Assembly (NCBI GenBank): GCA_009746045.1
Contig: RPFO01000418.1
Location: 741,794 to 778,497, forward strand
Direction: 5' to 3'
From: Mesostigma viride
Lineage: Eukaryota > Streptophyta > Mesostigmatophyceae > Mesostigmatales > Mesostigmataceae
Length of the DNA: 36,704 nt
The notes beneath the pieces were generated by a model. It was not told the DNA's origin and made no database searches. It worked only from the letters and a program-made list of their open reading frames with translations. A program made the position numbers and the translations under genes. Positions within the stretch are counted from its first letter, which is position 1. Each line of letters starts with the position of its first letter. Positions 35,172 through 36,704 of this stretch are shown in pieces.

Positions 35172-36704
35172 ACAGTTACAGCTGACAGCATTGGATGTCA
35201 AAAACCCCTCTAGTTTAGAGACAAGGGCCATAGTTAGAAACCAGCCCATCCACGGGGTTTAGGTGACAGGCAGTAGAAGAAACACACCCACACACTGGGG
35301 ACTTGGACAGGAAAGATGTGGATGTTTGTAATAAAGATGTGGATGTTTGCAAAACCAGTTTGAAAAAATATCTAAGCTGCACATTAGTATAAGTATGGTA
35401 AGTTTCCAGCAGGCCACGTGGCAGCCACAAAGCCCGACCCCGTGGTAGCCTGCGCAGTACGGATCCCGTAGGAATCCACGAGATATTTCGAGATATTTCC
35501 GAGATATTTTAGATATTTTCAGATATTTTGAAAATATCCCAGGGACCCCGTGGACTCCCAGGGGAATCGTAACCGAAAATCGGACTCGCGGCCGGCGATC
35601 GGAGGAGCCACCACGGGAAAACCCGTTTTTTTTTCGGGTGTGTCCTCAGAACGTTCTGAGGACACACCCGAAAAAAAAACGGGTTTTCCCGTGGTGGCTC
35701 CTCCGATCGCCGGCCGCGAGTCCGATTTTCGGTTACGATTCCCCTGGGAGTCCACGGGGTCCCTGGGATATTTTCAAAATATCTGAAAATATCTAAAATA
35801 TCTCGGAAATATCTCGAAATATCTCGTGGATTCCTACGGGATCCGTACTGCGCAGGCTACCACGGGGATCGGGCTTTGTGGCTGCCACGTGGCCTGCTGG
35901 AAACTTACCATACTTATACTAATGTGCAGCTTAGATATTTTTTCAAACTGGTTTTGCAAACATCCACATCTTTATTACAAACATCCACATCTTTCCTGTC
36001 CAAGTCCCCAGTGTGTGGGGTGTGTTTCTTCTACTGCCTGTCACCTAAACCCCGTGGATGGGCTGGTTTCTAACTATGGCCCTTGTCTCTAAACTAGAGG
36101 GGTTTTTGACATCCAATGCTGTCAGCTGTAACTGTTCAGTCGTCCTGGTTGCCAGCCGGAGTCCAGGTGGGGTCTGCAGCCTCGTCGTCGACGCCCTGTG
36201 CAGCAACGTCAGCGTCTATGGCGTCCACGAGATCACTGATTGGGTCAGTGGGGGCGTCGACGGGGATTGCTGTGTCCACTGCTTCCCCTGGACGAGGAGC
36301 ACGCTGGGAAGAAGGGCCGGCAGCACTCGCTCCAGGCAGGCTGGCAAGGATGCGCCTGGCCTTCTCCGTGGTCACCCCAAACAACTGAGCCATGCGCTTG
36401 AAGACGTCTGGGCTGTCGCGCTCCATTGCAGCTGAGAGCGCCTCCACCTTGTCAAACACGCCCATCATTGCGCTAAGCTTCTTCGCAGACTCAGCCTCCG
36501 GGCAAGTCTCCATGTGCTCCTCGACGGCGCGTTTCTTGCCCTCATAGCCGCAGCACATCTTGGAAGAAAGCGTCTCGTTGTCCAGCAGGCGGAACGAGAC
36601 GGTGTTGCCACAGGTGTAGACGTTGTACTCGCACTCCTCCTCGTGCGCCGCCATCATGTTGCTTGGGATGATCGTAAAGCAGCCGGGGTGTTCGCAGGCC
36701 CTGT
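34603..36704. repeat. Terminal-type palindrome, arms of at least 1.05 kb
   Basis: Bases left of 35,652 are repeated inverted to the right up to the window edge. The centre is exact (TGTCCTCAGAACGTTCTGAG, then CACACCCG and a run of nine A mirrored by nine T). The right arm differs by two one-base insertions (a C-run at about 36,017 and a T at about 35,870) and one base in the RING gene copy (Ala to Val). Next to the centre stand several GATATTT repeats and CCACGGG words. This is the form expected of a hairpin genome end read through, or of a junction between two genome copies. Confidence 0.85.
36136..36704 (-). CDS. Second, partial copy of the RING/SIAH gene 3' part
   Basis: The inverted arm repeats the SIAH-type region and C-terminus of the spliced gene, from the window edge to the stop at 36,136. 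The first visible Met is at 36,657, but the frame is open to the edge, so the gene continues outside if the repeat does. One substitution (DADVAAQGVDD against DADAAAQGVDD) distinguishes it. The two copies converge on the palindrome centre. Confidence 0.75.
   Translation of the reverse strand, partial: RACEHPGCFTIIPSNMMAAHEEECEYNVYTCGNTVSFRLLDNETLSSKMCCGYEGKKRAVEEHMETCPEAESAKKLSAMMGVFDKVEALSAAMERDSPDVFKRMAQLFGVTTEKARRILASLPGASAAGPSSQRAPRPGEAVDTAIPVDAPTDPISDLVDAIDADVAAQGVDDEAADPTWTPAGNQDD

Noticed and set aside
35519-35786. Identical 78-codon ORFs on both strands
   Set aside because: They are the palindrome core read from either side, with no promoter and no domain.
1-36704. Window as a chimera of two unrelated molecules joined near 21.3 kb
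   Set aside because: Promoter style and composition change there, but F-box paralogues on both sides argue for one genome; long reads would settle it.

Overview
The window looks like part of the genome of a large eukaryotic DNA virus of the nucleocytovirus kind, probably including a genome end. Genes are close-packed on both strands. The recognisable domains are typical of giant viruses: KilA-N, F-box, U-box-like, RING/SIAH-type zinc fingers, a SprT-like metalloprotease, an auxilin-like J-domain and many short Cys/His modules. There is one tRNA gene, and a perfect-centred palindrome at the right edge. I cannot name the family or species from sequence alone, and a viral insertion in a host genome is not excluded.

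Left part (1 to about 21,270). About 19 tightly spaced genes, often with a TATA-like element only a few to about 20 bases before the ATG, suggesting very short leaders. At least eight genes carry a small zinc-binding module (C-x(n)-G-x2-C ... C-x2-H followed by a basic tail such as THRAR) joined to unrelated partners: a tandem pair of membrane-associated proteins, two F-box proteins, a coiled-coil/J-domain protein, a SprT-like protease, and several short or orphan products. One such gene (15,056-17,812) is split by 1,995 bp of inserted DNA made of two tandem elements with identical ends. Removing it exactly keeps the reading frame. A tRNA-Ile(UAU) gene lies at 12,016-12,088.

Right part (about 21,270 to 36,704). 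Genes are farther apart and organised differently. A TATA box (TATAAA or a variant) lies about 80 bases before the ATG and is followed by a pyrimidine-rich leader. Upstream lie arrays of CCACGGG/CCCGTGG and GTAACSG motifs. Products are Cys-rich zinc proteins, an acidic zinc-ribbon protein, coiled-coil proteins, an F-box paralogue of a left-part gene, and a RING plus SIAH-type protein whose first exon is joined to the second by a canonical GT-AG intron. A repeat-rich, gene-free stretch (22,376-24,261) holds a 1.26-kb imperfect palindrome with an AT-rich repeat core, plus a 28-bp tandem array. The window ends in a palindrome of at least 1.05 kb per arm, centred at 35,652/35,653.

The likely joint theme is control of host ubiquitin and chaperone systems (F-box, U-box, RING/SIAH, J-domain, SprT) with DNA-binding and transcription factors (KilA-N, acidic zinc protein). 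Many genes are broken by one-base shifts, mostly at G/C homopolymers of 7-10. These are either sequencing errors or unstable tracts that switch genes on and off, and the sequence alone cannot decide.
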